From Jatrophihabitans sp. (GTDB lineage: Bacteria; Actinomycetota; Actinomycetes; Mycobacteriales; Jatrophihabitantaceae): a stretch of DNA of 64,000 nt. Both the position numbers and the translations under genes were made by a program. The stretch spans positions 62,001 to 126,000 of the forward strand of contig DASVQQ010000005.1 of the NCBI GenBank assembly GCA_036389035.1, in the 5' to 3' direction. The first letter of the stretch is position 1; the number at the start of each line of letters is the position of its first letter. The notes beneath the pieces are model-generated. The model was not told where the DNA came from, ran no database searches, and saw nothing but the letters and a program-made list of their open reading frames with translations. Of this stretch, positions 62,200 to 64,000 are shown in pieces.

Positions 62200-62622
62200 G
62201 GCGGACGAGCCGACCGGGCGACCGCGTCAGCCTGGCAACAGGGTGCCGAGGAAAGTCCGGGCTCCACAGAGCAGGGTGGTTGTTAACGGCAACCCGGGGC
62301 GACCCGCGGGACAGTGCCACAGAAAACAGACCGCCGGACGATTCGGGCTTGCCCGAGCGGCTCGGTAAGGGTGAAACGGTGGTGTAAGAGACCACCAGCA
62401 TCCCGGGTGACCGGGATGGCTAGGTAAACCCCACCCGGAGCAAGGTCAAGAGGCTTCTCCGGTTCGAAGGGAGAAGCTGCGCAGGCGTTCGAGGGCTGCT
62501 CGCCCGAGCCTGCGGGTAGACCGCTAGAGCCTGCCGGTGACGGCAGGCCGAGATGGATGGTCGCCGTTCGGAGGATCCGTCCTCCGTTCACAGGACCCGG
62601 CTTACAGGTTGGCTCGTCCGCC
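62200..62622 (+). ncRNA. rnpB: RNase P RNA (type A)
   Basis: The catalytic RNA that matures tRNA 5' ends. Ends pair as P1: GGCGGACGAGCC (62200-62211) with GGCTCGTCCGCC (62611-62622). Universal blocks are present: GAGGAAAGTCCGGGCTCC, CAGTGCCACAGAAAACAGAC, GGTAAGGGTGAAACGGTG, and near the end AGATGGATGGTCGCC and ACAGGACCCGGCTTACAG. The loop GGTAAACCCC region for CCA recognition is also visible near 62434. The length of about 423 nt is in the actinobacterial range. Confidence 0.95.
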
Positions 62623-62642
62623 GCCCTCTGCGACGACCATCG

Positions 62643-62700
62643 TTACAAGGTCACAGCCTTGTCCTTGATGTGTTGCTGCGGGGCTGCAACCTTGTGCAGC
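62643..62700. terminator. two hairpins downstream of rnpB
   Basis: ACAAGG-TCACAG-CCTTGT (about 62643-62660) and GCTGCA-ACCTTG-TGCAGC (about 62683-62700) are perfect six-base stems. Either could end the rnpB transcript. Confidence 0.4.
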
Positions 62701-62751
62701 GGGGTCCGAGGTTGGCTCGCTTACCGGACACAGCACGAAGCGCGGTGGCAC

Positions 62752-62810
62752 ATCGTTGGCCGCGTAGCAGGGAAACTCGCCGAAAGAGGCCCTGCCCGGC
62801 GGCCAACGAT
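62752..62810. repeat. 59-bp palindromic-end intergenic element, copy 3
   Basis: Perfect ten-base terminal inverted repeats ATCGTTGGCC / GGCCAACGAT. Inside, GCAGGG and CCCTGC pair, so the whole element folds into a long interrupted hairpin with the conserved CGCCG in the apical part. It lies between rnpB and the next gene. Confidence 0.85.
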
Positions 62811-62918
62811 CGCGCCGAAGCTGTACCGAAGTCATCGGTGGTGGCTCCCTGGCGGCTGGTTCGTCTAGCGTGACGTGGACGGCGGCCGGCCCGGCTCGCC
62901 CCTGCGCAGGAGTCGCCC

Positions 62919-63110
62919 ATGGGTACCAGGGATCTGACCGGGACGTTCTGGTTCTGCCAGAAGCACCACGCCGTCGAGCCGTTCGCGGGCTGCGGCAGCA
63001 ACGAACGGATCGGCCCGTTCGACACCGAGGCCGAAGCGGCCAAGGCGCTGGGCACCATCGCCGAGCGCGAACGCCGGTACGACGCCGAGGACGCCGCCTG
63101 GGAAGGCTGA
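62919..63110 (+). CDS. small conserved Cys/His protein
   Basis: A 63-residue protein. TGTFWFCQKHHAVEPFAGCG has one Cys, two His and a second Cys that could bind a metal, and GPFDTEAEAAKALGTIAERERRYDAEDAAW forms a charged helix. AGGAG lies six bases before the ATG. It resembles small hypothetical proteins of actinobacteria; the function is unknown. Convergent with panB. Confidence 0.75.
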   Translation: MGTRDLTGTFWFCQKHHAVEPFAGCGSNERIGPFDTEAEAAKALGTIAERERRYDAEDAAWEG

Positions 63111-63117
63111 GCGCCGG

Positions 63118-63951
<834 letters not shown>

Positions 63952-64000
63952 ATCGGGTCCTCTGGGTTCCTCGAGGCCGGCTCGCCGGTCCCCGGGTGGG

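Overview
The window is high-GC actinobacterial DNA. Evidence for this is the G/C-rich codon use, the many GTG starts, GTGA/ATGA gene overlaps, a streptomycete-type fatty-acid cluster (fasR-fabD-fabH-acpP-fabF plus a DUF3145 gene), a homodimeric AceE pyruvate dehydrogenase, an AhpE-type peroxiredoxin, the Nif3 / zinc-ribbon / RNase H-phosphatase trio, and an RNase P RNA. The genus cannot be fixed from the sequence; a Frankia/Jatrophihabitans-like or related soil actinomycete is a guess. I see no integrase, transposase, prophage or CRISPR array.

Layout. 0-4.3 kb: 3' part of a giant repeat surface protein with a sortase signal. 4.3-12.5 kb: a zinc alcohol dehydrogenase with a coupled small protein, uracil-DNA glycosylase, a BrkB-type membrane protein, an FKBP lipoprotein, DoxX, an NADP oxidoreductase, and small conserved proteins. 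11.7-14.2 kb: sodium/solute symporter, small membrane protein and universal stress protein. 14.5-19.2 kb: a divergent cluster of a glutamate-cysteine-ligase-like enzyme, two alpha/beta hydrolases and an ATP-grasp ligase; this is the best candidate for an uncharacterised pathway. 19.2-23.5 kb: ArsR-SRPBCC fusion, GGDEF/EAL protein, thiolase. 23.6-29.8 kb: type II fatty-acid synthesis with its regulator. 29.8-37.9 kb: pirin, an orphan cytosine methyltransferase with Vsr repair nuclease, VOC protein, EamA exporter with divergent LysR regulator, sirtuin, PaaK, aldo/keto reductase. 38.1-44.7 kb: DUF5701 protein, PIN toxin-antitoxin pair, aceE, DUF3052, AhpE, SURF1, tRNA-Val. 44.8-47.3 kb: an AT-richer patch of small secreted proteins, with one intact and two decaying copies of an SH3-like family. 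47.3-54.2 kb: two potassium/cation transport genes, a lysine-pathway-like dehydrogenase, LysE exporter, amidinotransferase, secreted SH3-NlpC-like protein. 54.3-64 kb: ABC-F protein, GDPD lipoprotein, AlkB-like dioxygenase, secreted peptide, Nif3/zinc-ribbon/RNase H genes, rnpB, panB.

Three patterns recur across unrelated genes. First, many start codons lie about six bases after a TANNNT box, which implies leaderless mRNAs. Two such starts open tiny reading frames (11 and 17 codons) just ahead of the FKBP and fabD genes. Second, a 59-bp element with ATCGTTGGCC/GGCCAACGAT ends occurs three times, always intergenic. Third, short perfect palindromes sit on promoters of autoregulated genes (ArsR fusion, toxin-antitoxin), and a shared 17-bp box sits at two others.
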